From Terrabacter sp. Root181 (GTDB lineage Bacteria > Actinomycetota > Actinomycetes > Actinomycetales > Dermatophilaceae): 64,000 nt of DNA. The DNA lies in assembly GCF_001428505.1 (NCBI RefSeq), contig NZ_LMHU01000001.1, positions 1,816,131 to 1,880,130 on the forward strand, in the 5' to 3' direction. Position 1 is the first letter of the stretch. Every line of letters begins with the position of its first letter. The notes under the pieces are model-generated. The model was given only the letters and a program-made list of their open reading frames with translations, did no database searches and was not told the origin of the DNA. The translations under genes and the position numbers were made by a program. This document shows, one piece after another, positions 17,335-26,799 of the stretch.

Positions 17335-18804
17335 ATGGCAGCGGTGACGCAGAAGTCAGTGATCGACTCGGTGCCCAAGGGCCTGCTCATCGGCGGGCAG
17401 TGGCGCGACGGCAGCGAGGGGCAGACCATCGCGGTCGACGACCCGTCGACCGGCCGGGTGCTCACGCACGTCGCGGCCGCCTCGGTCGCCGACGGCCGGG
17501 CCGCGCTCGACGCCGCCGTGTCGGCGCAGGCCGACTGGGCGCGCACGGCGCCGCGCGACCGCGGCGAGCTGCTGCGGGCGGCATACGAGAAGATCGCCGC
17601 GCGGGCCGAGGAGTTCGCGATGCTCATGACGCTCGAGATGGGCAAGACGCTCGCCGAGAGCCGAGGCGAGGTCGCCTACGGCGCGGAGTTCTTCCGGTGG
17701 TTCTCCGAGGAGGCCGTGCGCATCTCCGGGCGCTGGTCGACCGCCCCCAACGGCGCGACCCGCCTCATGACGATGAAGCAGCCCGTCGGCCCGACGCTGA
17801 TGATCACGCCGTGGAACTTCCCGCTCGCGATGGGCACCCGCAAGATCGGTCCGGCCATCGCGGCGGGCTGCACCATGGTCGTCAAGCCGGCCAGCCAGAC
17901 GCCGTTGACCATGCTCGCCCTGGCCGACCTCCTCCGCGAGTGCGGCCTGCCGGACGGCGTGCTCAACGTCGTCATGACATCCCACGCCACGACGGGCGAC
18001 GTCATGGAGCCGCTGATCCGTGACCCGCGGCTGCGCAAGCTGACCTTCACCGGCTCGACGCCCGTCGGGCGCTCGCTCATGGAGCAGGCGTCGCAGGGCA
18101 TCCTGCGCGTCTCGATGGAGCTCGGCGGGAACGCCCCGTTCCTCGTCTTCGAGGACGCCGACGTCGACAAGGCGGTCGACGGCGCCATGCTCGCCAAGAT
18201 GCGCAACATGGGCGAGGCCTGCACCGCGGCCAACCGTTTCTACGTGCACGAGTCCCTCGCCGACGAGTTCAGTGCGAAGCTGGCGCGGCGGATGGGGGCC
18301 CTGACGCTCGGCAAGGGCACGAGGAAGGGGGTCGACGTCGGACCCCTCGTCGACGAGAAGGCGCGCGACAAGGTGTCGGCACTCGTCGACGACGCCGTCG
18401 CCAAGGGCGCGAAGGTCCTCGTCGGAGGCTCGGCACCCCAGGGCGCCGGCTGGTTCTACGAGCCGACGGTCCTCGCCGACGTGCCGACCGACGCCGACAT
18501 GGCCCGCGAGGAGATCTTCGGTCCCGTCGCGCCGGTCACGACGTTCCGCACCGACGCCGAGGCGATCCGCCTCGCCAACGACACGGAGTACGGCCTCGTC
18601 GCCTACCTCTTCACCCGCGACCTCTCGCGGGCGATCACGATGAGCGAGGCGCTCGAGTACGGCATGGTCGGCGTCAACCAGGGCATCGTGTCCAACCCCG
18701 CGGCCCCCTTCGGCGGCGTCAAGGCGTCCGGTGTCGGGCGCGAGGGCGGTTTCGAGGGCATCGACGAGTACCTCGAGACGAAGTACGTCGGCATCGCGCT
18801 CTGA
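17335..18804 (+). CDS. gabD: Succinate-semialdehyde dehydrogenase, NAD(P)+-dependent
   Basis: 489 residues of the aldehyde dehydrogenase family. ITPWNFPLAMGTRKIGPAIAAG, the glutamate in SMELGGNAPF (near residue 263) and the cysteine in MGEACTAANRFYV (near residue 297) are present. The ETGK-like region and EACTAAN segment resemble succinate-semialdehyde dehydrogenases of the GabD type. It would oxidise succinate semialdehyde, the deamination product of GABA, to succinate, closing the route from putrescine imported by PotDABC. A dedicated GABA transaminase is not separate here, so the class III aminotransferase upstream may serve both transamination steps; that is inference. Confidence 0.88.
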   Translation: MAAVTQKSVIDSVPKGLLIGGQWRDGSEGQTIAVDDPSTGRVLTHVAAASVADGRAALDAAVSAQADWARTAPRDRGELLRAAYEKIAARAEEFAMLMTLEMGKTLAESRGEVAYGAEFFRWFSEEAVRISGRWSTAPNGATRLMTMKQPVGPTLMITPWNFPLAMGTRKIGPAIAAGCTMVVKPASQTPLTMLALADLLRECGLPDGVLNVVMTSHATTGDVMEPLIRDPRLRKLTFTGSTPVGRSLMEQASQGILRVSMELGGNAPFLVFEDADVDKAVDGAMLAKMRNMGEACTAANRFYVHESLADEFSAKLARRMGALTLGKGTRKGVDVGPLVDEKARDKVSALVDDAVAKGAKVLVGGSAPQGAGWFYEPTVLADVPTDADMAREEIFGPVAPVTTFRTDAEAIRLANDTEYGLVAYLFTRDLSRAITMSEALEYGMVGVNQGIVSNPAAPFGGVKASGVGREGGFEGIDEYLETKYVGIAL

Positions 18805-18874
18805 CGTCTCGGGTCGACGGTGCCGCGCGCTCGGCACATTCGCCGAACCGGCCCGACGCGTGGGCGGCCTGTGG

Positions 18875-18880
18875 TGCAAT
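18875..18880 (+). promoter_or_regulatory. Putative -10 box of the DnaB-C-like gene
   Basis: TGCAAT lies six bases before the ATG at 18887. This decides the start against a longer reading frame that overlaps gabD. Confidence 0.4.
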
Positions 18881-18886
18881 CTGCGC

Positions 18887-19903
18887 ATGGTCACACCAGC
18901 CGGCCCTCGCGACGCGGGATCCCTGCGACCGCTCGACGCCCTCCTCACCGAGACGGACGACGTGCTGCGACGGGGGTCCCCGGCCGGCGCGCGCGTGTGG
19001 TCGACGGGCTTCCCGGCGCTCGACACCGTCCTGACCGGCGGCTTCCGCTCCGGTGAGCTCGTCCTCCTCGGCGGCCCGGCCGGGCACGGCAAGACGACGA
19101 TCGGGCTGCAGCTCGCCCGCAACGTCGTCGCCGCGGGTGCGAGCGCCCTCGTGCTCTCCTACGAGCACGAGAGCCACACCCTGCTCGAGCGGCTGATCTC
19201 GATGGAGGCCGCCGAGGGCGACCCCGGCGAGGTGGCCGGTGTCATCGACGTGCGCCACGCCCTCGAGACGGCCGTCCACGGCGGCTCGCTCGACGCGGTC
19301 CTCGGCGCCCTCCCCGGGGGCGGCCGCGCCCTCGCCGCGCTCAGCGGCTACGGCGACCGCCTCCAGATCCACGAGTCGTCCGGCGCGACGACGACGCTGG
19401 ACACGGTCCGCGAGACCGTCGACCGCGTCACGGAGGCGACGGGCCAGGCGCCCTTCGTGCTGCTCGACTACATCCAGAAGGTGCCCGCCGACGGCGCCGA
19501 GGAGGACGAGCGGATCACCGCCGTCGCCGAGGGCCTCAAGGACCTCGCCCTGTCCGCGCGCGTGCCCGTCGTCGCGATCTCGGCCGCCGACAAGGAGGCG
19601 CTCGCCTCCGGCCACCGGATGCGCACCCACGACCTGCGCGGGTCGTCAGCGCTGGCCTTCGAGGCCGACGTCGTCCTCATCGTCAACGACAAGGTCGACG
19701 TCGTCTCGCGCGAGCACCTCGTCTACAACCTCGGCAACATCCAGCGCTTCCGCGGCTGGTCGGTCGTCAGCGTCGAGAAGAACCGCCACGGCAAGGCCCA
19801 CGTCGAGCTCGAGTTCGCCAAGGACTTCGAGCACGGCCGCTTCCACACGGAGGGCCAGGAGGTCACCGAGCGCCTCATCGACGACCGGGTCTTCGTCTCC
19901 TGA
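18887..19903 (+). CDS. Stand-alone DnaB-helicase-C-like (RecA-fold) ATPase
   Basis: 338 residues resembling only the C-terminal RecA-like domain of replicative helicase DnaB. STGFPALDTVLTGGFRSGEL leads into Walker A GGPAGHGKTTIG near residue 67. Walker B-like LLDYIQKVPADG, the H4-like loop (RMRTHDLRGSSALAFEADVV) and the arginine-bearing end KNRHGKAHVELEF are also visible. The DnaB N-terminal DnaG-interaction domain is missing, and the length is well short of DnaB. Some actinobacteria carry such orphan domains, whose role is unknown to me. DNA-linked ATPase activity is likely. KaiC/RadA-like relatives are an alternative but the order of motifs favours DnaB. Confidence 0.78.
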   Translation: MVTPAGPRDAGSLRPLDALLTETDDVLRRGSPAGARVWSTGFPALDTVLTGGFRSGELVLLGGPAGHGKTTIGLQLARNVVAAGASALVLSYEHESHTLLERLISMEAAEGDPGEVAGVIDVRHALETAVHGGSLDAVLGALPGGGRALAALSGYGDRLQIHESSGATTTLDTVRETVDRVTEATGQAPFVLLDYIQKVPADGAEEDERITAVAEGLKDLALSARVPVVAISAADKEALASGHRMRTHDLRGSSALAFEADVVLIVNDKVDVVSREHLVYNLGNIQRFRGWSVVSVEKNRHGKAHVELEFAKDFEHGRFHTEGQEVTERLIDDRVFVS

Positions 19904-20004
19904 CCCGTCGCACCCGATGGCGTATGCCGTCCGCTCGGGTAGGCAGTCCGGTGGCGTCCGCGGCCCGCGGCGTCGCGCACGGGTGGCGTGACGGCATACC
20001 TCCT

Positions 20005-20020
20005 CGGTCCCTACGGACCG
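20005..20020. terminator. Short hairpin between convergent genes
   Basis: CGGTCC / GGACCG with a four-base loop lies just past the barstar-like gene end and about 100 bp past the DnaB-C-like gene. It could terminate either direction; there is no U tract. Confidence 0.4.
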
Positions 20021-20026
20021 GCGGGG

Positions 20027-20374
20027 CTAGCGGGTGACGACGGTGACGTGGAGGTCGTCGCGCTCGTCGGCGACCTGCTCGAGGATGTCGACGACGGTGT
20101 CGAAGGCGGTGCGGTCACGCGCGCGCAGCGACGCCGCGTGGTCCCAGACGAGCTCGATAGGCACGCCGCGGGGCGCGTCGAGGTCGCGGAGCGCGTCGAG
20201 CAGGGCGTCCCAGTTGTGCCCGAACCAGTCGGGCAGGTCGAGGCCCGTGGCGAACGCCTCGAGCACGCCCGCCTTGTCGTCCCCGCCGGAGACGACGCGT
20301 ACGTCGTGGCCGAGCCAGACGAGCTGGGCGATGTGGTCGTCGGCCTCGCTGTGCCGGCCGAGGAACGTCGTCAC
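20027..20374 (-). CDS. Barstar-like ribonuclease inhibitor
   Basis: 115 residues. The core LDLPDWFGHNWDALLDALRD near residues 45-65 is the barstar signature, including the helix and acidic residues that plug the ribonuclease active site. The GTG at 20374 has the ribosome binding site GGGAGGG and overlaps the stop of the upstream secreted ribonuclease in GTGA. Coupling of a ribonuclease and its cytoplasmic inhibitor matches the barnase-barstar principle. The pairing with the neighbour is inference from overlap and family. Confidence 0.85.
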   Translation of the reverse strand: MTTFLGRHSEADDHIAQLVWLGHDVRVVSGGDDKAGVLEAFATGLDLPDWFGHNWDALLDALRDLDAPRGVPIELVWDHAASLRARDRTAFDTVVDILEQVADERDDLHVTVVTR

Positions 20375-20847
20375 GTGCCCTCCCTGATCCGGCTGAACGA
20401 CGCGTAGTGGTCGTCGGTCCAGTATTTCTCGCCGCTGCTGCCGGTGATGATGCGGCGGGCCCCGCGGTCGTCGGATCCCGGTGTCACGACGGTGAACTCG
20501 CGGTAGTAGCCGCTCGTGTGCGGTGGTAGCAGCCGCTCGCGGTTGTCGAACGTCCGGTTGTCGCTGCGGGGGTAGGGGAACGGGCCGCCGGCGCGGATCA
20601 GGGCGAGCGTCTCCTTGGCCTGTGCGGGCAGGGCCGACTCGGCGACCCACGGCAGTCCCGAGACGGGGTCGGTGGCGCCGGACCCGGCGGTGCCGCTGAC
20701 GGACGGGCCGGTCGCCGAGGCGTCGCGGGCCGAGGAGCCGGCCGGCGCCGACGGGCCCTGCGCGGCGCGCACGACGACCCAGCCCAGCACGACGAGCGCC
20801 ACGGCGAGCACCCCGAGCAGCACCTGGCGCGAGCCGAGCGTCTTCAC
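20371..20847 (-). CDS. Secreted/anchored guanyl-specific ribonuclease (RNase Sa/barnase-like)
   Basis: 158 residues. One N-terminal hydrophobic segment (LLGVLAVALVVLGWVVVRA) acts as signal or anchor, followed by a Ser/Ala/Gly-rich linker. The ribonuclease N1/T1 domain spans about residues 70-158: FPYPRSDNRTFDNRERLLP carries the conserved fold segment with the basic and glutamate residues, YYREFTVVTPGSDDRGARRI contains the catalytic-type glutamate/arginine region, and HYASFSRI supplies the C-terminal histidine. It likely cleaves RNA after guanosine outside the cytoplasm. The GTG start at 20847 is chosen because it opens the hydrophobic segment; the ribosome binding site is weak. Confidence 0.85.
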   Translation of the reverse strand: MKTLGSRQVLLGVLAVALVVLGWVVVRAAQGPSAPAGSSARDASATGPSVSGTAGSGATDPVSGLPWVAESALPAQAKETLALIRAGGPFPYPRSDNRTFDNRERLLPPHTSGYYREFTVVTPGSDDRGARRIITGSSGEKYWTDDHYASFSRIREGT

Positions 20848-20921
20848 CTCGCCATCATGCCCGAGCAGGCAATGCCCCGAATCCGGTGACGGGACGGCCG
20901 TGCTGGGGGAGACTGCCGGGC

Positions 20922-22307
20922 GTGAGCCTTCTACGCGGCCTCTTCGGGGAGCGGGGCGGTCGACGCGACGAGCCGGCACCCGCGGTCGTGGCGCGCGACG
21001 TCGGCCACCGGGTCTTCATCGAGCGCGCTCCCGAGGACGTCTGGCCGCACCTCGTCGCGCCCGGGCCGGGAGCCGAGCTCGGCGTCGACTGCGTACGGGT
21101 GCTGGCCCTGCCGGCCGGCCCCGGCGGCCTGCCGGAGCTCGTCGGCGTGTGGCGGCGCTCGAACGGCCGGCTCTGGGTGGGCCTCAGCACCGTCGTCGAC
21201 GTCGCGCACGGCGTGCGCGTCGTGTCCCGGACGGCGGACGGCCCGACGCTCGCCCTGACGACGACGGTCGAAGCGCTCGACGGCGGCTGCGTCGTCGCCC
21301 AGACGCTCGACGGCCTCGCGCCGACCGACCCCGTGGCGGAGTTCGCCCGGGCCTGGATGGCCCGGGCGCTCCTCGGTCTCAAGGCCGACGTCGAGGGCAC
21401 CGCGCGCAGCCGGACGAGCGACCCGGTGTCCGACGAGCCGGTGCAGGCCGCGACGGCGAGCGGCTTCGTCGGACACGGCGCCGCCACGGCCGGCGGCCTC
21501 GGCGTGATACCCGTGCACGAGACGGCCTCGATCGAGGTCGCCGTCGCACCCGGCCGGCTCTGGGAGCTGCTCGCCCAGCCCTCGTCGGAGCGGCTGCTCA
21601 AGCCGTCGCTCGAGCAGCTCGTGCGCACCGAGCTCGCCGACGAGCCGGGACGCGAGCACGTGGTCGCCGTCCACCGCCATGACGACGGGCGGCGTGCATG
21701 CTCGGTCTCGCTCGTCGTCGAGGCGTCGGCGCCGACGCGGATCGTCGAGCGGGACCTGACCTCGTCCCACGAGGCCGACGTGGTCACGACGATCGAGCCG
21801 TGCGAGGCCGGTGCCCGCCTGACCGAGACCTTCACCGGGTGGCTGCCGGCCGGGCCGGGGCGCGTCGTCGACGGTTCCGGGATCGCCGCCCTCATGGGGA
21901 CGCGGCTCGCCGTCGTCAAGAACCTCGCCGAGGCCGGCGTCGTCCCGCAGCGCGACCCTCGCACGGGCTTCCTGCCTCCCGGACAGGCGCCCGATCTGCC
22001 GCCTGACCTGCCGCCCGACTTGCCGCCCGACCTGCCGCCCCCGTCGGGCGCGCCGGCGGGCGGGGTGCCGGGGCCGCCACCCAGCCCGTCACTCGGCCCG
22101 CCACTCGGCCCGCCACTCAGCCCGCCGTCGGCGGACGGTGGGTCGCGTCCCGGTGCGGCGGCCCTCCCGGCGCACGTCGCCCTGCCCTCGAGCGTCCTGC
22201 TCCCACCACCCCACGTCGCCGCGCCCGCGGCCGGCTACGACGTGGGGGAGTGGCTCGTCTGGGGCGACGACGGCTTCTACGCCGCAAGCGAGGCCAGCTG
22301 GTGGTGA
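20922..22307 (+). CDS. Double SRPBCC-like protein with proline-rich repeat tail
   Basis: 461 residues, function unknown. Two START/Bet v1-like (SRPBCC) domains are suggested: VFIERAPEDVWPHLVAPGPG near residue 30 and ASIEVAVAPGRLWELLAQPS near residue 205, each the start of a ligand-pocket fold. The C-terminus is low complexity: four PPDL units around residue 350, then PSLGPPLGPPLSPP and a final segment ending WGDDGFYAASEASWW. No signal peptide is seen. SRPBCC domains bind hydrophobic ligands, and no partner is apparent here. A GTG at 20922 is used as start. Confidence 0.7.
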   Translation: MSLLRGLFGERGGRRDEPAPAVVARDVGHRVFIERAPEDVWPHLVAPGPGAELGVDCVRVLALPAGPGGLPELVGVWRRSNGRLWVGLSTVVDVAHGVRVVSRTADGPTLALTTTVEALDGGCVVAQTLDGLAPTDPVAEFARAWMARALLGLKADVEGTARSRTSDPVSDEPVQAATASGFVGHGAATAGGLGVIPVHETASIEVAVAPGRLWELLAQPSSERLLKPSLEQLVRTELADEPGREHVVAVHRHDDGRRACSVSLVVEASAPTRIVERDLTSSHEADVVTTIEPCEAGARLTETFTGWLPAGPGRVVDGSGIAALMGTRLAVVKNLAEAGVVPQRDPRTGFLPPGQAPDLPPDLPPDLPPDLPPPSGAPAGGVPGPPPSPSLGPPLGPPLSPPSADGGSRPGAAALPAHVALPSSVLLPPPHVAAPAAGYDVGEWLVWGDDGFYAASEASWW

Positions 22308-22363
22308 CGCCGCGCGCCGTCGACCGATCACGAACGATCGGGTCCGCTGTCGGCGGACGGCGC

Positions 22364-22369
22364 TAGCGT
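22364..22369 (+). promoter_or_regulatory. Putative -10 box of the flavin-nucleotide oxidase-like gene
   Basis: TAGCGT lies six bases before the ATG at 22376, a strong match to the leaderless pattern of this window. Confidence 0.5.
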
Positions 22370-22375
22370 CGGAGG

Positions 22376-22897
22376 ATGCTCGAGACACCTGACGAGACAG
22401 CCGCGCTCCAGGTCCTGCTCGACGCCTCGCACGCCAGGGCGACGGGCCACCTGAGGAGCATCATCGACGACGACCGCACCCTCACCGCCGAGCAGCTCGT
22501 CGCGCTGCTCACCGGCATGAAGGTCCTCTCGGTCGCCACCGTCACGGCGTCGGGGGAGCCGCGCATCAGCGCCCTCGACGGCCACTTCCTCCACGGCACG
22601 TGGACGTTCAGCACCGCCGGCACGTCGGCCAAGGCCAAGCACCTCGAGACGCGCCCGGCCGTGAGCGTGGCCCACGTCGACGGGGAGGACCTCGCCCTCT
22701 TCAGCCACGGTTACGCCGAGCTCATGGCCCCCGGACCGGAGCGCGACGAGGTCGAGGCCCACTGGACGGCGCACTACGGCAGCAGCCCATGGTCGTGGGC
22801 TGACGACATCCGGATGTACCGCCTGCGCATGACCTGGGCCGTCGCCTACGCCTTCAAGCGCGACGAGCTCCTCCGGGCGAGAGGAGTGACCACCTGA
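22376..22897 (+). CDS. Pyridoxamine 5'-phosphate oxidase-like flavin-binding protein
   Basis: 173 residues with the split-barrel flavin-binding fold. VLSVATVTASGEPRISALDG near residue 55 is the first barrel strand pair, WTFSTAGTSAKAKHLETRPA supplies the phosphate-contact region, and VSVAHVDGEDLALFSHGYA follows. Such proteins bind FMN or F420 and reduce or oxidise small molecules; the substrate here is unknown. It lies 33 bp upstream of dxr but with its own putative leaderless promoter. Confidence 0.78.
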   Translation: MLETPDETAALQVLLDASHARATGHLRSIIDDDRTLTAEQLVALLTGMKVLSVATVTASGEPRISALDGHFLHGTWTFSTAGTSAKAKHLETRPAVSVAHVDGEDLALFSHGYAELMAPGPERDEVEAHWTAHYGSSPWSWADDIRMYRLRMTWAVAYAFKRDELLRARGVTT

Positions 22898-22918
22898 CCG
22901 CCGAGCGTGAGCCTGCGC

Positions 22919-22924
22919 GAGAAT
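22919..22924 (+). promoter_or_regulatory. Putative -10 box of dxr
   Basis: GAGAAT lies six bases before GTG 22931 and supports that start over the GTG at 22907. Confidence 0.35.
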
Positions 22925-22930
22925 GCCGGG

Positions 22931-24133
22931 GTGACTGACACCTCGGCCCGCCCCCGCCGCATCGTCCTGCTCGGTTCGACGGGCTCGATCGGCACCCAGG
23001 CCATCGACCTCGTCCGGCGCAACCGCGACCGCTTCGAGGTGCTCGGGCTCTCGGCCGGCGCCAACCTCGACCTCGTCGCCGAGCAGGCCGTCGCGCTCCG
23101 CGTGCCGGTCATCGCGGTGGCGAGCGGGACGCACGACGACCTGGCCCGAGCGGTCGCCCGCGCTGCCGACGCGGCCGGCGTGACGGCATACGACCCCGAG
23201 GTGCTCGTCGGCCCCGATGCGAGCACGACGCTCGCCGCCCGTGAGGCCGACGTCGTCGTCAACGGGATCACCGGCGCCATCGGCCTCGAGCCCACGCTCG
23301 CGGCGCTGCGCGCCGGCACCACGCTCGCGCTCGCCAACAAGGAGTCGCTCATCATCGGCGGCCCGCTCGTCAAGGCCCTGGCGAGGCCCGGCCAGATCGT
23401 GCCGGTCGACAGCGAGCACTCCGCGATCGCCCAGTGCCTGCGCGGAGGTCGCGCCGACGAGGTGCGCCGGCTCGTCGTGACCGCGAGCGGCGGCCCGTTC
23501 CGCGGGCGCACGCGAGCCGAGCTCGCCGACGTCACTCCCGAGCAGGCGCTCGCCCACCCGAACTTCTCGATGGGCCGCGTCATCACGACGAACTCCGCGA
23601 CGCTCGTCAACAAGGGGCTCGAGGTCATCGAGGCGCACCTGCTCTTCGACATCCCGTTCGAGCGCATCGACGTCGTCGTGCACCCCCAGCAGATGATCCA
23701 CTCGATGGTCGAGTTCGTCGACGGCTCGACGATCGCCCAGGCCGGGCCCCCGCGGATGCTCGTGCCGATCGCGCTGGGCCTCAGCTGGCCCGAGCGCATC
23801 GCCGACGCCGACGTGCCCGTGGACTGGACGACGGCGCAGTCGTGGGACTTCGAGCCGCTCGACGACGACGCCTTCCCGGCCGTGGCGCTCGCCCGCCGGG
23901 TGGGGGAGGCGGGCGGCACGTGGCCGGCGGTCTACAACGCCGCCAACGAGGTCGCGGTCGACGCCTTCCACGACGGTCGCATCGGCTTCGTCGACATCGT
24001 CGACACGGTCGCGCACGTCGTCGACGCGTATGCCGCCGAGCCGGCCTCCCGGGTCACCGACCTGACGCTCGACGACGTCCTCGCCGCCGACTCCTGGGCC
24101 CGCGACGCCGCCCGGCGCACCATCTCGGGATGA
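22931..24133 (+). CDS. dxr: 1-deoxy-D-xylulose 5-phosphate reductoisomerase
   Basis: About 400 residues. This is the second step of the MEP pathway to isoprenoids: NADPH-dependent conversion of DXP to MEP. NADPH fold [19 protein letters not shown] is at the N-terminus. NKESLIIGG and [13 protein letters not shown] carry substrate and metal ligands, and [15 protein letters not shown] plus [28 protein letters not shown] cover the active-site loop and dimer region. The end [20 protein letters not shown] is typical. The start at 22931 is preferred, with 22907 (GTG) as alternative. It precedes rip1 and ispG as in mycobacteria. Confidence 0.97.
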   Translation: MTDTSARPRRIVLLGSTGSIGTQAIDLVRRNRDRFEVLGLSAGANLDLVAEQAVALRVPVIAVASGTHDDLARAVARAADAAGVTAYDPEVLVGPDASTTLAAREADVVVNGITGAIGLEPTLAALRAGTTLALANKESLIIGGPLVKALARPGQIVPVDSEHSAIAQCLRGGRADEVRRLVVTASGGPFRGRTRAELADVTPEQALAHPNFSMGRVITTNSATLVNKGLEVIEAHLLFDIPFERIDVVVHPQQMIHSMVEFVDGSTIAQAGPPRMLVPIALGLSWPERIADADVPVDWTTAQSWDFEPLDDDAFPAVALARRVGEAGGTWPAVYNAANEVAVDAFHDGRIGFVDIVDTVAHVVDAYAAEPASRVTDLTLDDVLAADSWARDAARRTISG

Positions 24134-24138
24134 CCCCG

Positions 24139-24186
24139 GATTCGATGTGTTCCACGGTCACCGGTGACCGTGGAACACATCGAATC
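24139..24186. repeat. 48-bp perfect palindrome after dxr
   Basis: The 24 bases from 24139 (starting GATTCGATGTGTTCCACGGT) are followed at once by their exact reverse complement, with no loop. It lies five bases after the dxr stop codon. It may terminate dxr, be a protein-binding dyad, or be a copy of a dispersed palindromic element. Confidence 0.95.
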
Positions 24187-24208
24187 GGGAATCACAGGAA
24201 GTCGATGT

Positions 24209-24214
24209 GACAAT
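24209..24214 (+). promoter_or_regulatory. Putative -10 box of the site-2 protease gene
   Basis: GACAAT lies six bases before GTG 24221 and so decides that start; the intervening GGAGGG could also act as a ribosome binding site but is too close. Confidence 0.4.
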
Positions 24215-24220
24215 GGAGGG

Positions 24221-25567
24221 GTGCTGTTCTTCCTAGGGGTCCTGGTCGTCGTCGTCGGCGTGGCGCTCAGCATCGCGCTGCACGAGATCGGCCACCTCGT
24301 GCCGGCCAAGAAGTTCGGGGTCAAGGTGACCCAGTACATGGTCGGCTTCGGCCCGACGGTCTGGTCGCGCAAGCGCGGCGAGACCGAGTACGGCCTCAAG
24401 GCGATCCCGCTCGGCGGCTACGTCCGCATGATCGGCATGCTCCCGCCGCGACCCGGTGACAAGCCCGGCGAGCTGCGCACCCTCTCGACCGGCCGCTTCA
24501 GCCAGATGGTCGACCAGGCCCGGGCCGACTCCATGGAGGAGGTCAGGCCCGGTGACGAGGACCGCGTCTTCTACAAGCTGAGCCCCGGCAAGAAGATCAT
24601 CATCATGCTCGGCGGCCCGATCATGAACCTCATCATCGCGGCGGTGCTGCTCACCGGCGTCATCACGCTCTACGGGCTGCCCCAGGTCGCGCCCAAGGTC
24701 GGCCTCCTGTCGGCCTGCGTGCCGACCACCGCGCCGACGCTGCAGGTGCCGCAGCCGCAGTGCAAGCCCGGAGACCCCGTTGCCCCCGCCAAGGCCGCGG
24801 GCCTGCAGGAGCGCGACCGCATCGTCTCCGTCGACGGCACGGCCGTCAGCACGTGGGACCAGGTCACCGCGGCCATCCGCGACAACAAGGGACGCACGAT
24901 GACGTGGGTCGTCCAGCGCGGCGACCAGCAGGTGCCGATCACGATCACCCCGGCCGTCCTCGACCGTGCCACCTACGACGACCAGGGCAACCCCGTCGCC
25001 AAGGACGGCAGGCCCGTGCTCGCGTCGATGGGCTTCGCCGGCATCACCCCCGGGCAGGAGCTCGTGCGGACCCCGATCGCGCAGGCGCCGGGCTTCGTCT
25101 GGGACCGCCTCGTCGACACCGCCTCGATCATCGTCAAGATCCCCGAGAAGATGACCGGCGTCGTGCAGGCGGCCTTCGGCTCGGAGGAGCGCGACCCCAA
25201 CGGACCCATCTCGGTCGTCGGCGTCGGACGCATCGGCGGCGAGGTCGCGGCGCTCGACATCCCGGCCGACGAGGGCGGCAACTGGGTCAAGCTGGCCCAG
25301 CTGATCCTGCTCATCGCCTCGCTCAACCTCGCGCTCTTCGTCTTCAACCTCATCCCGCTGCTCCCGCTCGACGGCGGACACGTCGCCGGAGCCGTCTGGG
25401 AGGCGATCAAGCGAGGCTGGGCGCGACTGCGCCACCGCCCCGACCCGGGCTTCGTCGACGTCGCCAAGGGACTGCCCGTCGCCTACGGGATGAGCCTCGT
25501 CCTCATCACGATGTCCGTCCTGCTCATCTACGCCGACATCGTCAAGCCGATCAGGCTCTTCGGCTGA
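24221..25567 (+). CDS. rip1: Site-2 intramembrane zinc metalloprotease (Rip1/RseP family, M50)
   Basis: 448 residues. The first membrane segment carries the zinc motif HEIGH near residue 22. A PDZ-like domain occupies about residues 180-290 ([21 protein letters not shown]). The last third has [20 protein letters not shown], whose LDGGH supplies the third zinc-site residue. It cleaves membrane-embedded regulators such as anti-sigma factors within the bilayer. The order dxr-rip1-ispG is conserved in mycobacteria and other actinobacteria. Length is usual for the family. Confidence 0.95.
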   Translation: MLFFLGVLVVVVGVALSIALHEIGHLVPAKKFGVKVTQYMVGFGPTVWSRKRGETEYGLKAIPLGGYVRMIGMLPPRPGDKPGELRTLSTGRFSQMVDQARADSMEEVRPGDEDRVFYKLSPGKKIIIMLGGPIMNLIIAAVLLTGVITLYGLPQVAPKVGLLSACVPTTAPTLQVPQPQCKPGDPVAPAKAAGLQERDRIVSVDGTAVSTWDQVTAAIRDNKGRTMTWVVQRGDQQVPITITPAVLDRATYDDQGNPVAKDGRPVLASMGFAGITPGQELVRTPIAQAPGFVWDRLVDTASIIVKIPEKMTGVVQAAFGSEERDPNGPISVVGVGRIGGEVAALDIPADEGGNWVKLAQLILLIASLNLALFVFNLIPLLPLDGGHVAGAVWEAIKRGWARLRHRPDPGFVDVAKGLPVAYGMSLVLITMSVLLIYADIVKPIRLFG

Positions 25568-25625
25568 GCGACCCCTGCGAGCCCGGGAGTGGCACCTCCT
25601 CGGCTCCGGGCTCGGTGGGGCGCGA

Positions 25626-25631
25626 CATAAT
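25626..25631 (+). promoter_or_regulatory. Putative -10 box of ispG
   Basis: CATAAT lies six bases before the ATG at 25638, close to the TATAAT consensus and again leaving no room for a leader. Confidence 0.5.
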
Positions 25632-25637
25632 GGCGCC

Positions 25638-26798
<1,161 letters not shown>

Positions 26799-26799
26799 G

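Noticed and set aside
15195-17645. An 816-codon open frame on the minus strand
   Set aside because: It is antisense to potC and the saccharopine-dehydrogenase-like gene, and has no recognisable domain.
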